Assembly (NCBI RefSeq): GCF_007741515.1
Contig: NZ_CP036263.1
Coordinates: forward strand, 4,265,178 to 4,329,177
Direction of reading: 5' to 3'
DNA: 64,000 nucleotides
From: Adhaeretor mobilis
Lineage (GTDB): Bacteria; Planctomycetota; Planctomycetia; Pirellulales; Lacipirellulaceae
The notes under the pieces are model-generated. The model saw only the letters and a list, made by a program, of their open reading frames with translations. It did not search any database and was not told the origin of the DNA. This document shows positions 36,301-46,547 of the stretch, in pieces. The translations under genes were made by a program, and so were the position numbers. Within the stretch, counting starts at the first letter, position 1; each line of letters begins with the position of its first letter.

Positions 36301-36524
36301 GCTGGGTGCAAGTTGCGACAGTCGAGCCAGAGTCGGGGACCATCATGCTGTTCCAGAGCGGCGAATTCGTTCCGTACTATCCCTCCACGAACCCATTGCC
36401 TATCAGGACGACCTCGCTGGATTGGTACCGGGGTTGGAGAGACCACCTTGGCTTCGCCTCGATCTCAGCAGATGCGGTGTCAAACGACGAGCCCGTTGTT
36501 CAACATTTGAGAAAAGGCCACTAA
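33312..36524 (+). CDS. dabA: Inorganic carbon transport subunit DabA (DUF2309/UPF0753)
   Basis: The 1070-residue frame (start uncertain: TTG 33312, GTG 33324 or TTG 33363) is a DUF2309 protein. DabA is the soluble, carbonic-anhydrase-like half of the DAB complex, which with a membrane partner drives energy-coupled CO2/bicarbonate uptake. The zinc site pattern is visible: [14 protein letters not shown] (Cys535, Asp537) and [23 protein letters not shown] (His722, Cys737); the His-Cys gap of 15 equals that in the Halothiobacillus protein. The N-terminal [15 protein letters not shown] is also a family mark. It ends 4 bp before the NuoL-like gene, so the pair is one operon. Confidence 0.93.
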   Translation: MTIGVRTWVDREGRVPVLNTKTTPKKSSPSALPVQFDLERLRETIEHAAHLLPAQGPITAFVHHNTLHAFEDLPFKEAVVKGADTFGCHPYLPEERYRQKLSRGRILPEDVEAVLMEELEDQGDDLLGFFGTRFQLRMAMLAHPLRTGTANELRWIIAETDALTTVREEVPSNLRDQLLAGTTRWIMRDFRNGQARNQKGQRIRASLDPLFELFDKQNIESWSEATWESFSLHALWIACRDGAMQCAVQSKSHRTYTRHRDLLLAKTGSDTDDLVHDVLIRLTAAFLDQGFADWTLPSREAGLYQAFLRLYSDHAGVTDRWTRGLATEARRLIEAGISPLESIDESLQMLGVEEGQEQVFIADTLLALRGYAGMIWQLETRGDRAARQIPPGSLVEFLAVRLILDRTALGYVAREEFDFTGALNTLLPQLRAQENKGTTTSVDQRAFEVFQLAQVVGWLPEHLFRLSADEWTQLFEEIDAFPSLERRCIYHLAFERRYRIQALDAVANHCRRIASGDTAQSPNKATRPSMQVITCIDDREESFRRHLEEVEPACETFGAAGFFAIAMYYRGAADAHFTPLCPVSIKPQQYVVEKTVYSFAKAGQQRRNRRRIIGTVTRHGHNSSRTFAGGWLAALLGSLASVPLVMRIVFPRTTTQLQKFFGDFVLPPVLTNLHLERTQAEPGPEPDQVGYSVTEMAAIVERVLRDIGLTQNLSRMIVLCGHGSSSLNNPHESAYNCGACAGARGGPNARAFAQMANDPRVRELVVANGIPLPDDSVFVGAYHNTCDDSVEFYDLDRLPTTHSSDFEQASDAIQTARGRNAHERCRRFYSAPLSLTDQDALKHVEGRANDLSQARPEYNHATNALCFVGQREWSRNLFLDRRAFLQSYDPAQDDADHSILTRVLQAAIPVCAGINLEYYFSCVDPVGWGAGNKLPHNIAALLGVMDGASSDLRPGLYRQMIEIHEPMRLLFVIETTPAVLLNIMAANEGMDRLVRGSWVQVATVEPESGTIMLFQSGEFVPYYPSTNPLPIRTTSLDWYRGWRDHLGFASISADAVSNDEPVVQHLRKGH

Positions 36525-36528
36525 GACG

Positions 36529-37923
36529 ATGGAAGTTACCTGGGAAATATTTGTACTTGGGCTCGTTGTGATCGCGAGTCCCTTAGCGCTCGTCGCGGTG
36601 CTAGGGACGACAGCGCTCATCGGAAAGCCGCTGTCTGAATCTAAAACTCAAAACTGGACGTATGCCACAACGATCATTGGGCTTATTGCAGCGCTGGCTA
36701 TCCTGGCGATGATGCTTGCCGACGATAAACGGTATATCCCAATTGAGCTGGGGAACTGGGTCGCCATTCCAGACCAACATTTTCACTTTAGTTTAAAATT
36801 TGTATTTGATCGACTCAGTGTTCCTTTCGTCATTCTGTCGTACGTCTTGTGTGGCACAATTGGCGCGTTTACAAGTCGCTACCTACATCGCGAACCTGGC
36901 TACCTGCGGTTTTACGTTTGCTACTCGTTCTTTGTGCTGGGAATGATTGTCAGTTCGCTGGCAGGCACGATCGAAGTCCTGTTTCTGGGCTGGGAGTTAG
37001 TGGGGCTCTCTTCGGCATTACTAGTCGCTTTCTTCCATGATCGCAAATCACCAGTTCGAAATGGGCTCCGGGTTTGGAGTGTCTATCGGGTTTCTGACGC
37101 TGCGTTTTTAGTGGCGGCGGTCGCCCTACACCACCTGACCGGTGGAGGCGACTTTGGCGGATTGATGGGAATTGGCTCTTGGCCAGACGGCATAGCAACC
37201 CTGACTAGTGAACAAGCCATGTTCGTTGGCCTGCTGCTGCTGGTCGCTGCCGCTGGGAAATCGGCACTCGTGCCGTTCTCCGGGTGGCTACCACGCGCAA
37301 TGGAAGGACCAACTCCATCTAGCGCCATCTTCTATGGTGCGCTTTCGGTCCACCTGGGAGCGTTTCTCCTGCTGCGAATCAGTCCCATTCTCGAGTTGTC
37401 GTTGATCCTCTCTGTGACGGTCGTAGCAATAGGTTTAGTGACTGCGATATTCGCCTCAGTTGCCGCTCGAGTGCAGACGGACATCAAGAGCGCGTTGGCC
37501 TATGCCTCGCTAACTCAGGTAGGGATCATTGTTGCTGAGATTGGATTGGGACTACGGTACATTGCGCTTATTCATATTATCGGGCATGCATGTCTTCGCA
37601 CATTGCAGCTACTACGTGCACCAACACTATTGCACGATTACCAGGTGCTAGAGAACGCCATTGGGCAACAAGATGCCACACCAACTGCGGCGGGAGGGCA
37701 CTGGACACCCACTTGGCTTCGCGAGCGAGTCTATCGATTTGCCAGTGAGCGTGGGCACCTCGATAGCTTAATCGACTCCTATGTCGTTTACCCCATACGC
37801 CGTGTTCTGCTTCAATGCGATGCCTGGGAGCGTGCGTGGACCGATTTTCTGTCAGGAACTCAATCGCGCGAATCAGATGCCGTGCCAGTTCATGATGATG
37901 TGGTAGAAGAATTAAGACTCTAG
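36529..37923 (+). CDS. DabB-type proton-conducting subunit (NuoL/NDH-5-like)
   Basis: A 464-residue integral membrane protein of the NADH-quinone oxidoreductase chain 5 / Mrp antiporter family. Typical features are the [50 protein letters not shown] segment (with the essential Glu), the broken-helix lysine in [31 protein letters not shown] and [20 protein letters not shown]. It is shorter than full NuoL (about 600) and lacks the long lateral helix region, as DabB does. With DabA it should couple proton flow to CO2 capture. Start 4 bp after dabA. Confidence 0.88.
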   Translation: MEVTWEIFVLGLVVIASPLALVAVLGTTALIGKPLSESKTQNWTYATTIIGLIAALAILAMMLADDKRYIPIELGNWVAIPDQHFHFSLKFVFDRLSVPFVILSYVLCGTIGAFTSRYLHREPGYLRFYVCYSFFVLGMIVSSLAGTIEVLFLGWELVGLSSALLVAFFHDRKSPVRNGLRVWSVYRVSDAAFLVAAVALHHLTGGGDFGGLMGIGSWPDGIATLTSEQAMFVGLLLLVAAAGKSALVPFSGWLPRAMEGPTPSSAIFYGALSVHLGAFLLLRISPILELSLILSVTVVAIGLVTAIFASVAARVQTDIKSALAYASLTQVGIIVAEIGLGLRYIALIHIIGHACLRTLQLLRAPTLLHDYQVLENAIGQQDATPTAAGGHWTPTWLRERVYRFASERGHLDSLIDSYVVYPIRRVLLQCDAWERAWTDFLSGTQSRESDAVPVHDDVVEELRL

Positions 37924-37967
37924 CCTTCTCAGAAATCCTCTCAAACGCTGAAGCACCTGGAATCAAT

Positions 37968-39437
37968 ATGCTTGAGTTGCACTTACCTTGGCTTGAATTA
38001 GCCATCCTCACACCAATGCTGGGCGCAGTAGCTATTGCTCGCTCACGTGATCCCGAACGGGCACGCAGTTGGACGATTTATGCGACGGGCTTAACGTTGC
38101 TGTTTGCTCTAGCTGCCTGGGAAGACTTCAACACACTTGGTGCCTTTGAGGCTCACGATCATTGGGACGTAGTCTCGAGAGTACTCGGCCCAAACGCCAT
38201 TGTCATCGACGAGCTGAGCGCTCCGCTGTTGCCACTTGCAGCTCTGTTGTTCTTTCTGACCACGTTATCCACTCTCCGAACGAAGGTGCGGCGGTTTCCT
38301 TTCGCATGGAACCTCGTTTCACTTACTTTCTTGCTTGCGATGCTGAGTTGCCGCGAACCTTGGGGCATCATCCTACTGTTGGGATTGCAAGCCATACCGC
38401 CAGCCATCGAATTGCATGCACGCGGCCGCTCGATAAAGGTATTCGGAATACACATGGCACTATTCCTAGCACTCTTAGCTGCTGGCTGGGCAATGATCGA
38501 CGCCGAAGGAGACAAATCCAGCCATTCCATCGTGGCGATCAGCATGCTGATTGCGGCAGTATTGATTCGCAGTGGCTGTGTACCTCTGCACTGTTGGATG
38601 ACCGACCTATTCGAGAACGCCACACTGGGAACGGCCTTGCTTCACGTTACGCCCATGGCCGGTGCCTACGCCGCAGTTCGGTTAGTGCTGCCAATCGCCC
38701 CAGATTGGGCTTTGCAGGCGATCGCCTTGATTTCACTAACGACTGCGGTCTATGCCGCAGCAATGGCTCTTGTGCAGCGGGAGTCAAGACGTTTTTTTGT
38801 CTACCTTTTTTTAAGTCATTCGTCACTCGTATTGATCGGCTTGGAAGTCGCTACGCCTATTGGGCTGACAGGAGGTTTGTGCGTATGGCTTTCGGTAGGT
38901 CTATCGCTGGCAGGCTTAGGGCTAACACTCCGTGCCCTTGAATCGCGCACCGGACGACTTTCCTTGGCTGACTATCACGGACTTTATGAACATGCCCCTG
39001 CATTGGCTTCGTTCTTCCTGTTGACGGGTTTAGCAAGTATCGGCTTTCCCGGTACTGTCGGATTCATCGGTGCAGAACTCATTGTCGAGGGAGCCGTCGA
39101 TGTCTATCCGATGGTAGGCACACTGGTGGTGATTGCCGCAGCACTCAATAGCATTGCAATCATGCACGTCTACTTTCGACTCTTCACCGGAACACAACAT
39201 ACCGCGTCCATCTCTCTCAATGTTCGTACACCAGAAAGAGTGGCCATCCTAATTCTATCGGCTTTAATTATCGGCGGCGGGCTCTGGCCGCAGCCAGGAG
39301 TGGCATCTCGGTACCATGCGGCACAGGAAATTATGTCACGACGAGATCGAGTCTTGATAGATCCGGAAAACCTCGACCCTGCAACCAAGACGTCAGGCCC
39401 GCAGCAGCATACGCAGACAACTCAGCAAGGCGGTTAG
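37968..39437 (+). CDS. Second proton-conducting membrane subunit (NuoM/NuoN-like)
   Basis: A 489-residue multi-helix protein of the same antiporter-like family but divergent: [41 protein letters not shown] corresponds to the conserved K-x-P-H-x-W-L-P region, although the usual lysine is replaced by Ser-Gly. [26 protein letters not shown] near the C-terminus matches NuoM/MrpD. It begins 44 bp after the NuoL-like gene. Its presence makes this Dab-like module a three-part set (DabA plus two antiporter-like subunits). Role inferred: another proton channel or a structural partner. Confidence 0.85.
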   Translation: MLELHLPWLELAILTPMLGAVAIARSRDPERARSWTIYATGLTLLFALAAWEDFNTLGAFEAHDHWDVVSRVLGPNAIVIDELSAPLLPLAALLFFLTTLSTLRTKVRRFPFAWNLVSLTFLLAMLSCREPWGIILLLGLQAIPPAIELHARGRSIKVFGIHMALFLALLAAGWAMIDAEGDKSSHSIVAISMLIAAVLIRSGCVPLHCWMTDLFENATLGTALLHVTPMAGAYAAVRLVLPIAPDWALQAIALISLTTAVYAAAMALVQRESRRFFVYLFLSHSSLVLIGLEVATPIGLTGGLCVWLSVGLSLAGLGLTLRALESRTGRLSLADYHGLYEHAPALASFFLLTGLASIGFPGTVGFIGAELIVEGAVDVYPMVGTLVVIAAALNSIAIMHVYFRLFTGTQHTASISLNVRTPERVAILILSALIIGGGLWPQPGVASRYHAAQEIMSRRDRVLIDPENLDPATKTSGPQQHTQTTQQGG

Positions 39438-39475
39438 TCGCTATCGAGTAACAGCCATTTTCCCAGGAGAGAAAA

Positions 39476-41173
39476 GTGTTAGCAGACAACAACGGTGCCC
39501 AATCAATGGCTCCAAGCGAGACACCGCGAGGAGATGTCGCGGGATTTAAGCAGTATTTCAAACAGGACGTTCTCTCTGGGTTTCTCGTCTTCTTGATCGC
39601 GTTGCCACTTTGCTTAGGCATCGCTTTGGCATGCGGCTATCCGGCGATCGCTGGAATTTTCACAGCCATTATCGGTGCGATAGTGGCCACTTTCATTAGC
39701 GATTCAGAATTGACCATCAAAGGTCCTGCCGCTGGATTGATCGTCATCGCAATTGGTTGTGTTGAAGCATTCGGAGGTGATGGGCCAATGGGCGGCTTTA
39801 GCGAAGCAGATATGAGCGCCTATAAGATGGCGCTTGCTGTCGGTGTAGCCGCTGCCATCTTGCAGATCATCGCCGGGCTGTTTCGTTCCGGCATTCTGGC
39901 GGAATTTTTCCCACTGGCCGCCGTTCACGGCATGTTGGCTGCGATTGGCGTCATCATCATGGTGAAGCAAATCCCGATCGCCCTTGGCGTGCGAGGCGCG
40001 AAGGGGGAACCGCTGGAAATGATTAAGGAAATCCCCCATTTCTTCAAAGAACTCAATCCTGAGATCGCCCTGGTCGGCGGGATAAGTCTCTTAATCATGT
40101 TCTTATGGCCGTGGGCAAAGAAGCTTCATCCCCTACTCAAGGCTATACCGGCTCCGATGATTGTGCTACTCGTAGCAGTGCCGCTCGGCATGTTATTTGA
40201 CCTGCAACACACTCACATCTACACATTCCACGGGCACAAGTACAAAGTAGGCGAAGTCTACCTAGTAACCATGCCAGATCGAGTCTTTGGCATGTTCGAC
40301 TACATTACCTATCCTGATTTCTCGGCACTCAAGCAGCCCACGGCATGGAAGTGGGTGTTTATGTTTTTCATCATCGGCAGTCTAGAATCGTTGCTCAGCG
40401 CCAAGGCCATCGATTTGCTTGATCCTTGGAAACGCAAGACGAATTTGAACCGAGACCTTGTCGCTGTTGGGGTAGGAAACTTAGCATGTTCCTTGGTGGG
40501 CGGTCTCCCAATGATCTCCGAGATTGTGCGCAGTAAAGCCAATATCGACAATGGCGCTCGCACTCGCTTCGCCGACTTTTGGCATGGAATATTTCTACTG
40601 CTTTGCGTGGCGCTCATTCCCACAATCCTGCATTTGATACCACTCGCAGCACTAGCCGCGATGCTCGTCTATACAGGTTTTCGATTGGCTCACCCAACGG
40701 AGTTCTTGCATGTGCTGAAAGTCGGTAAGGAACAACTGCTAATTTTTGTCGTAACGCTGGTCGCAGTGCTGGCAACGGACTTGTTGATTGGTATCGGCAT
40801 AGGCGTAGCAGTAAAAATGATGATTCACCTAGTTAACGGTGTGCCGCTACGATCACTATTCAAGCCGTACCTAGACGTGGAGAACCAAGATGGCGAGACA
40901 GTTATCATTGCCGCTCAATATTCCGCTGTTTTTAGCAACTGGATTCTATTTCGCAAGCAGCTGGTCGACCTCGGATTGATGCAGCGAAAGAATGTCATTC
41001 TTGATTTGGCGCAAACTAAGCTTGTCGACCACAGCGTGATGGAAAAGCTGCATGAAATTCAAGCAGATTTCACTGCAGCAGAGCTCGACCTTCAAGTCGT
41101 TGGCTTGGAACATCACCACGGTCTTTCGAGTCATGAATTGTCAGCCCAGAAACTAAGCGCCATAGGCAACTAG
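39476..41173 (+). CDS. SulP family anion (bicarbonate/sulfate) transporter with STAS domain
   Basis: A 565-residue SulP (SLC26) transporter. GTG 39476 follows AGGAGAG and is a good start. The membrane part (about residues 25-430) shows [35 protein letters not shown] and the GPAAGLIVI motif, and [30 protein letters not shown] in helix 8; the C-terminal STAS domain (about 445-550) includes [19 protein letters not shown]. SulP members carry sulfate or bicarbonate (BicA). Located between the Dab genes and beta-carbonic anhydrase, bicarbonate is the likelier substrate. Confidence 0.93.
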   Translation: MLADNNGAQSMAPSETPRGDVAGFKQYFKQDVLSGFLVFLIALPLCLGIALACGYPAIAGIFTAIIGAIVATFISDSELTIKGPAAGLIVIAIGCVEAFGGDGPMGGFSEADMSAYKMALAVGVAAAILQIIAGLFRSGILAEFFPLAAVHGMLAAIGVIIMVKQIPIALGVRGAKGEPLEMIKEIPHFFKELNPEIALVGGISLLIMFLWPWAKKLHPLLKAIPAPMIVLLVAVPLGMLFDLQHTHIYTFHGHKYKVGEVYLVTMPDRVFGMFDYITYPDFSALKQPTAWKWVFMFFIIGSLESLLSAKAIDLLDPWKRKTNLNRDLVAVGVGNLACSLVGGLPMISEIVRSKANIDNGARTRFADFWHGIFLLLCVALIPTILHLIPLAALAAMLVYTGFRLAHPTEFLHVLKVGKEQLLIFVVTLVAVLATDLLIGIGIGVAVKMMIHLVNGVPLRSLFKPYLDVENQDGETVIIAAQYSAVFSNWILFRKQLVDLGLMQRKNVILDLAQTKLVDHSVMEKLHEIQADFTAAELDLQVVGLEHHHGLSSHELSAQKLSAIGN

Positions 41174-41575
41174 CACAAGCGCAGACAAGACTTCCCTCCT
41201 AAAACCCTGAGTTCAATAGGCAGGCAAACCGCTCTAGCGACGTGCAAGCGATGGAACACAGCGAAGCAGGAGTCCATATGACGAAGGGCGCTAGGATCCC
41301 CCAGCCATCCCTGACGTCGATGCTCGACTTCTGGCTGCTTTCTGGCTACAGCAAATCGAACCACCGGGAGCCTACTAATTCGAATGCTATCACTGAGCAG
41401 CACGCGGGCACCGACAAGGTAGGTCTCGACAACACCACCGAGGTGGCTGTATTGGCAAACCAAAACCGCGATCTCTGTACTGAGCAAGTGATCATCAAAG
41501 CCCCTGCACTTTCTTGCCTTGTTTTATCAGGTAGCGGAGTGACAGGCGGAACTGTCGGACCTCTAGAGCAGTCGC

Positions 41576-41818
41576 ATGAAGTTGTTCTTGAACCTTCTAG
41601 GGACTACCATCACCACAGAGGGTCTCGCCAAGTCAAAGGGTCTTGCGAAGTCGGAATGGTTGCTCCTGAAAGAAATGCTCGTGGTCAATGACGCTTTGAA
41701 ACATCTTGAAGAACAGGCCATCCAGCGAACAATATCAGATACTGGTGCAGGAATTGAAACTGCAACAGGCCGACCAAATTCAGAAACAGCCCGATGCAGT
41801 CAAGCAATGTGCGGATGA
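41576..41818 (+). pseudogene. Possible decayed small gene
   Basis: The 846-bp gap 41174-42019 has no intact family gene. From ATG 41576 a helix-like frame reads MKLFLNLLGTTITTEGLAK ... WLLLKEMLVVNDALKHLEEQAIQR; after about 41735 the next frame reads more like protein (EQYQILVQELKLQQADQIQK ... CADENLQLHISVRGD, stop near 41853). A frameshifted coiled-coil protein of about 90 residues would explain this. Evidence is weak. The rest of the gap shows nothing supported. Confidence 0.25.
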
Positions 41819-42019
41819 AAATCTACAATTGCACATCTCGGTCAGGGGTGACTAGACAGTGCAAATCGCGAGATTTGACACCACGCAGGTCAATTTTGCT
41901 TGCCCTTATCAATCAAGTGGTCGACCCAAGTACTCAGCTTTCACAATCAAGCAAAATCGGTACAATCAGGAAGCAGTAGCCACCTTAGAGCTCCTCGAAT
42001 TACTGATCTGGATTAGTAA

Positions 42020-42664
42020 ATGCGCTTCTTACCAGAGTTAATAGAGAACAACCGCACCTGGGCAAGTGATGTTCTGGATGAAGACCCTGAGTTCTTCAAT
42101 AAGTTGGCCCAAGGACAAAAGCCCGAGGTCCTCTGGATCGGCTGTGCAGATAGTCGAGTACCGGCTAATCAGATCATTGGGCTCAAGCCTGGCGACGTCT
42201 TTGTGCATCGCAACATCGCCAACGTGGTCGTTCACAGCGATTTCAATTGCCAAAGCGTAATCGAGTACGCTGTCAGCGTCTTGAAGATCAAGCACATTAT
42301 CGTGTGTGGGCACTATGGCTGTGGTGGTGTCAAAGCAGCAACAGAAAATCATCACGTCGGTCTCATTGATGGATGGTTAAGACACATCCGCGATGTGCGT
42401 CAAAAGCACGATGCCGTATTGCGCATGATCAGTGACGAAAAGGAGCTGATTGATCGGCTTTGCGAACTTAACGTCGTTGAGCAGGCTTTGAATGTTTGTC
42501 ACTCAACAGTCGTGCAAGAAGCCTGGGAACAAGGCTACGAGCTCGCGGTTCACGGCTGGATATACGCGGTAAAGGACGGGCTCCTACGAGATCTGAACGT
42601 CACCATTGGCAGCCCAACTGAGATCGCCGAAGCATATCGCGTCGCAGTGAACATAACTGCGTAG
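42020..42664 (+). CDS. Beta-class carbonic anhydrase
   Basis: The 214-residue enzyme interconverts CO2 and bicarbonate in the cytoplasm. Zinc ligands and dyad residues are seen in WIGCADSRVPANQI (Cys42, Asp44, Arg46) and IVCGHYGCGGVKAA (His98, Cys101). VFVHRNIANVV and GWIYAVKDGLL are further family marks. It follows the SulP gene after a long gap but on the same strand and completes a set for inorganic carbon uptake and hydration. Start ATG 42020 has no strong ribosome site. Confidence 0.95.
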   Translation: MRFLPELIENNRTWASDVLDEDPEFFNKLAQGQKPEVLWIGCADSRVPANQIIGLKPGDVFVHRNIANVVVHSDFNCQSVIEYAVSVLKIKHIIVCGHYGCGGVKAATENHHVGLIDGWLRHIRDVRQKHDAVLRMISDEKELIDRLCELNVVEQALNVCHSTVVQEAWEQGYELAVHGWIYAVKDGLLRDLNVTIGSPTEIAEAYRVAVNITA

Positions 42665-43229
42665 CGTCGGGTTCAGAGAGCGTTGCGTCAGGCACTTCTT
42701 ACCGCAATTGCACCGATACTGTTCCTGCAGTTCGAAAGTGTTGCTTCATCGAAGAACTAACTTCAAGATTGTTGCCAGCTTTATTTTTTCTTGTAGCCAA
42801 ATTCCCTGCGATGCTAGGCGGACCTGCAGGCTGAAACTCATTCGTTGGCAAGGTGCAGCGGAGTAGTCGCCCACCTGTAGAAATGGAAGCCAATTCGCAG
42901 AGGTGACGGTTGCCACTGCAGCTGCGCCTTCACATGCACATTCAAGTGGTCTTCTTCCTGAATGACTCACTCGAAGATAGCTTGGTGACCAATCACGGTG
43001 TGCTATTTTCCATTGGCCTAGATGTCACCCCCAACGTATTGCCAGTTCCTAAACCGCCTCAATCCGTCACTCCCAAAACAATCCGGAACACCAGCTGTGC
43101 CTGTCTCGGGTAGTACGCTAACTCCGGTTTTCACAGGCAATGAACCGCTCGGGCAGCACCAATACCGGGCAATGCGTCAAACCCACGATGCATTATTCCA
43201 GAGAATACCGACGAGTATTTCCACAAGCC
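42665..43229. other. Intergenic region between convergent genes
   Basis: A 565-bp gap between carbonic anhydrase and the convergent nitrite reductase gene. Short frames here have no features of real proteins. I could not identify terminators or repeats. Confidence 0.4.
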
Positions 43230-44918
43230 TTACGACTCTTCCGGTTCTTTCTCAACAGTTACACCCTGAATAGGCTCCGCAGGAACATCTTTGATCTCCG
43301 GCGGATCCGGAGCACGCAATCGTAGAGCCATCGCTTGTGCTTGGCGGCTGTAGTCAATCGACTCGCCCAGGATGCGAGCCGCTTCCTGGTCGGCGTGAAA
43401 ACCACGTGAGTTCTCGCTGCTGATGAAGTCGAGCCGCCACATCGCTTTGCGCTGTAGCTTCATCACCTCGGCGAGTTGGTCTTCGCTAACATCCGCAGCT
43501 TTAGCTTCTAGGATCGAGTCGAGCATGTCGGTCATTGCTAGGGCCGCTCTTTCCAGCAGGGCTGCATTGTTTGACTGGATCGTTTCTATTCGATCCCTGA
43601 GCTGGTCCTCGCTGCCACGATGGCAGTTCTGGCAGGCGGCGTTGAGATTCTCCATAGGCGAGCGAACATGGTGATTGCTCAATTTCGCCGCACCAACTCG
43701 TTCGTAGGGCATGTGACAATCCGAACAACTGACACCGCTGCGGGCGTGGATGCCTTGACTCCAAAGTTCGAACTCGGGGTGCTGTGCTTTGTAAACAGGT
43801 GCGCCGGTCTCGCCGTGGATGTAGTCGTAGAACTCGCTGCCGTCAGGGAAAGTGGTCTCTTCCCAAGTCTTCTCCAAGTCCTCCATCTTCAGGCCGTTCT
43901 TCCACGGAAAGGTAAGCGTCATTTTGTTCGCGCAGTAATACTCGACGTGACACTGTCCGCAGGCGAATGAACGCATCTCCTGACGGGTTGCAAGTAGGTT
44001 CGGATCGTACGCTTCGCTGCGATCTCCCTTGCGCCATTTTTCGATACTGGGTAGATGCGGTACTGGAGCATCACCCGCCGCAAGCGCTGCTATCCCGTTG
44101 ACAAACCCTGGGCGAGTGACGCGAATCGCCATCGTATTCGGATCATGGCAATCGATGCACGTCACAGGATGTGCTTCGCCCAGATCCACATGGCCTTCTG
44201 GCAATGGTTGGCCCGCCATCTCGCTATCGAAGCCGCCAGCGGGTGCTGCTGGGAATACGGGTTGGTTCTCGTCCGGGGTGCCGTCAGGCATCTGTTTTAG
44301 TAGAGCAAGAACTTCCTGATAAGTCTTGGTACTGGCTTCCTCAAAACCTCTTTGCACTGCCGCCATGTTGAATTCAGCAGCCAGCGTTTCATCATCTGAT
44401 TTCTGGCCCATCGCTACGAGTCCCAGCTTACGATAGAGCACAGTTGTTGAACCATGACAATGCAAGCACGCTCCAGCCTGTGGCTTCTTAGTGACCCGCT
44501 CGGTAACTCCTTGGTCATACAGCATGTAAGCGTGCCCGCGTGCTTCGCGGTAGTCGATGCTGAAGGCATACCCGGCGTACAAACGTTTAAGCCACGGTTG
44601 CGTTTCAAGCTTCGATTGCGGCATTGCGCTCGATCCACCGTAAAACTTGTCACCGGCTGTCGATTTCCATCCATCGAAGTGATGCGGCCAGTTCAATCCC
44701 CACGGTTCTGGGTCGGTCGAAATTTCAGAGACCTCAGCGATGCGGACGAACGGTGTCCGCGCCTCTTGCTTACGACCATAAATATTGATCAGTACATAAG
44801 CCACCAGAGCAGTAGCAACCGCGGCAGCTAGAAAAGCCAGAATTAAGATCCTGGCTGAGCCACTTCGACGTTTTGTGCGTTGGTAACCATCGATCGCATT
44901 CTTTATGGGATTACTCAT
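43230..44918 (-). CDS. nrfA: Pentaheme nitrite reductase-like cytochrome (NrfA family, CxxCH at heme 1)
   Basis: A 562-residue protein with one N-terminal membrane anchor (ILILAFLAAAVATALVAYVLI) and five c-heme sites: CLHCH (151-155), CIDCH (254-258), CGQCH (320-324), CSDCH (398-402) and CQNCH (429-433). CGQCHVEYYC, the TFPWKNGL segment and GVSCSDCHMPYERVG...LSNHHVRSPMENLNAACQNCH match ammonia-forming cytochrome c nitrite reductase. The first site is CxxCH rather than the usual CxxCK of the active-site heme, as reported for some epsilonproteobacterial NrfA. It overlaps nrfH by 4 bp. Role: six-electron reduction of nitrite (or related substrates) to ammonium at the outer face of the membrane. 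Confidence 0.85.
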   Translation of the reverse strand: MSNPIKNAIDGYQRTKRRSGSARILILAFLAAAVATALVAYVLINIYGRKQEARTPFVRIAEVSEISTDPEPWGLNWPHHFDGWKSTAGDKFYGGSSAMPQSKLETQPWLKRLYAGYAFSIDYREARGHAYMLYDQGVTERVTKKPQAGACLHCHGSTTVLYRKLGLVAMGQKSDDETLAAEFNMAAVQRGFEEASTKTYQEVLALLKQMPDGTPDENQPVFPAAPAGGFDSEMAGQPLPEGHVDLGEAHPVTCIDCHDPNTMAIRVTRPGFVNGIAALAAGDAPVPHLPSIEKWRKGDRSEAYDPNLLATRQEMRSFACGQCHVEYYCANKMTLTFPWKNGLKMEDLEKTWEETTFPDGSEFYDYIHGETGAPVYKAQHPEFELWSQGIHARSGVSCSDCHMPYERVGAAKLSNHHVRSPMENLNAACQNCHRGSEDQLRDRIETIQSNNAALLERAALAMTDMLDSILEAKAADVSEDQLAEVMKLQRKAMWRLDFISSENSRGFHADQEAARILGESIDYSRQAQAMALRLRAPDPPEIKDVPAEPIQGVTVEKEPEES

Positions 44919-45433
44919 GGCAAGTGACTCGAATTACGTTGGGGAGCAATCGATTGGGCGTGGCCGACACTCGCATGACAATGAACGCACGAGAGCATGT
45001 CGCCTCCCTTATCGACCGGAAGCATATGATTGACGAGATCCTGATGGCAGTGCAGGCAAGCGTTTTGCACCACTTGGCTATTGCGCGGCTTGATTTGGAT
45101 TGGGTCTTTGAAATCGCCAGTGGTAAACGCTAGCGAGTGGAAGAAACCGTTGTCAGCCTTAGTAACCCACTTGCCGACGGGGTCGTGAGAAAGGTGACAG
45201 TCATTGCAAGTGGCGACATCGTGATGGCTCGACTTGATCCAACTGTCATACTGCGATTGCATCACGTGGCAATTGGCACAAGAGGCGGGGTTATTGCCAA
45301 GATAGGCATGACCTCCGCCATATCCGAAGGTGAAAAACCCCATGCCGCCACAGACTCCGCAAATCAATGCGACTGCCAGTGCGAGGCCCTTCGTGTGAGT
45401 CCGCATTGGCTTCCTGGTAGTCGCTTTGCCCAC
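44915..45433 (-). CDS. nrfH: Tetraheme quinol dehydrogenase (NrfH/NapC family)
   Basis: A 172-residue protein with one membrane helix (LALAVALICGVCGGMGFFTFGYGG) and four c-heme motifs: CANCH (52-56), CNDCH (76-80), CLHCH (126-130), CVHCH (149-153). CANCHVMQSQYDSWIKSSHHDVATCNDCHLSHD is the classical NrfH start, with the unusual Met-ligated first heme. It takes electrons from menaquinol and passes them to NrfA. Its TGA overlaps the ATG of nrfA. GTG/ATG alternatives exist: ATG 45406 would remove nine residues. Confidence 0.92.
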   Translation of the reverse strand: MGKATTRKPMRTHTKGLALAVALICGVCGGMGFFTFGYGGGHAYLGNNPASCANCHVMQSQYDSWIKSSHHDVATCNDCHLSHDPVGKWVTKADNGFFHSLAFTTGDFKDPIQIKPRNSQVVQNACLHCHQDLVNHMLPVDKGGDMLSCVHCHASVGHAQSIAPQRNSSHLP

Positions 45434-45574
45434 TGAAAGTAACTCCTAAGCACGGATCGGGTGCGGGTTTGCCGTGCCGTCAGTTTTAGTGTCTTCCCTG
45501 GCTATTATCAATATCTCCAAAAAGCAACTTAACTCACGGACGAATACGTTCGAATACACATAACTCGAAATGGG

Positions 45575-45994
45575 CTAGTGCCGCAGTACCAACACAGGGC
45601 AGTGTGCCAGGCGTAAAACGCGTTCTGCCACCGAACCGAGCAGGATACGCTTGATCCCCGTTCTACCGTGCGAGGGCATCACGATCACATCGGCTCCGAT
45701 TTCCTCGGCAAGGCTGGCGATTTCATATCCTGGGTCGCCAAAGGAAACACGAAAATCGATTCCGCGATACCTTTCGTCCGCGAAGTTCTTCCAGAAAGCT
45801 TCTTTGATGTGTTCGCGTTGCGACTGCTCGGTAAGTGCTCCCCACACCGATTCTGGAGAAGTGACAGAAAGGTTCACTCCCACGTTCACAGCACATACAT
45901 CCGTACCCATCCCCAACGCCGTGTCTAGGGCACGATGCGAGTTCTCGCTGAAGTCGATTGGCACCAGCAGTTTCTTACCTTCGAACCAGTTCAT
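45575..45994 (-). CDS. Universal stress protein, single domain
   Basis: A 139-residue UspA-domain protein: GKKLLVPIDFSENSHRALDTALGM, then VIVMPSHGRTGIKRILLGSVAERVLRLAHCPVLVLRH with the full G-R-T-G-x9-G-S ATP-binding motif. It is the last of a four-gene set (two Usp, CBS, Usp) transcribed leftward from the predicted sigma-54 promoter at 47688. AAGGAAGGATAG gives a good ribosome site before ATG 45994. nrfH follows 141 bp downstream. Confidence 0.93.
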   Translation of the reverse strand: MNWFEGKKLLVPIDFSENSHRALDTALGMGTDVCAVNVGVNLSVTSPESVWGALTEQSQREHIKEAFWKNFADERYRGIDFRVSFGDPGYEIASLAEEIGADVIVMPSHGRTGIKRILLGSVAERVLRLAHCPVLVLRH

Positions 45995-46043
45995 GCTATC
46001 CTTCCTTTCCTACTAGTCTTTGCCAAGCGCCAGTGCTTGACTA

Positions 46044-46544
46044 TCAGAGATCGCAACTGCTATGAGCCACTACTGCTTTAAGGACGTCAAAAGTGCTGAT
46101 GACTCCTGCCGGGCGTGAGCTGACGTCGACGACAACTAGGCGGTGAATATGACTTCCAAGCATGTACTCCGCTGCATCAAGTAGCGACAGTTTTGCACTA
46201 ATCGTTTGCGGTGCTCTACTCATGTAACTTTCTACGAGGTCCTCTGCGCCGAATTCGGTCCAATAACGTTGGTTGAGATCCTCGCTCGTCAGTAGAGATT
46301 CTTCCGCCATTACACCGTTTCCGCAGGAGCCACCTCTTGGCCGGTCGCGCCGCATAAAGTCGTAGTTGCTAATGACGCCGACACAATGCCCAAATTCGTT
46401 CACGACAGGGGCACCGGTAACACCAGCCGTGGTCAGCAACTGTGAGGCCTCTGGCATGGTGGCATGCTCTGACACGGTGAGCACGTCGCGCGTCATGACG
46501 TCAGCAACGCGAATCTCCTGCAAGTATTTCGCAGCAACGTTCAT
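46044..46544 (-). CDS. CBS-pair protein
   Basis: A 166-residue protein made of two CBS domains (VADVMTRDVLTVSEHATMPEASQLLTTAGVTGAPVVNEFGHCVGVISNYDFMRR and VESYMSRAPQTISAKLSLLDAAEYMLGSHIHRLVVVDVSSRPAGVISTFDVLKAV). CBS pairs bind adenine nucleotides and act as energy sensors. The similar Hrp1 of Mycobacterium is one of the most strongly hypoxia-induced dormancy proteins. It starts 3 bp after the stop of the preceding Usp gene, so the two are surely one operon. Confidence 0.93.
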   Translation of the reverse strand: MNVAAKYLQEIRVADVMTRDVLTVSEHATMPEASQLLTTAGVTGAPVVNEFGHCVGVISNYDFMRRDRPRGGSCGNGVMAEESLLTSEDLNQRYWTEFGAEDLVESYMSRAPQTISAKLSLLDAAEYMLGSHIHRLVVVDVSSRPAGVISTFDVLKAVVAHSSCDL

Positions 46545-46547
46545 GGC

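Noticed and set aside
41242..41691. 149-codon plus-strand frame after the SulP gene
   Set aside because: Composition is unlike a protein and there is no ribosome site or recognised motif.
41808..41823. TGTGCG half-site before carbonic anhydrase
   Set aside because: The right arm of the dyad is missing and no sigma-54 promoter with correct spacing follows.
42910..43325. Short overlapping frames between carbonic anhydrase and nrfA
   Set aside because: No motif, no ribosome site and no consistent frame.
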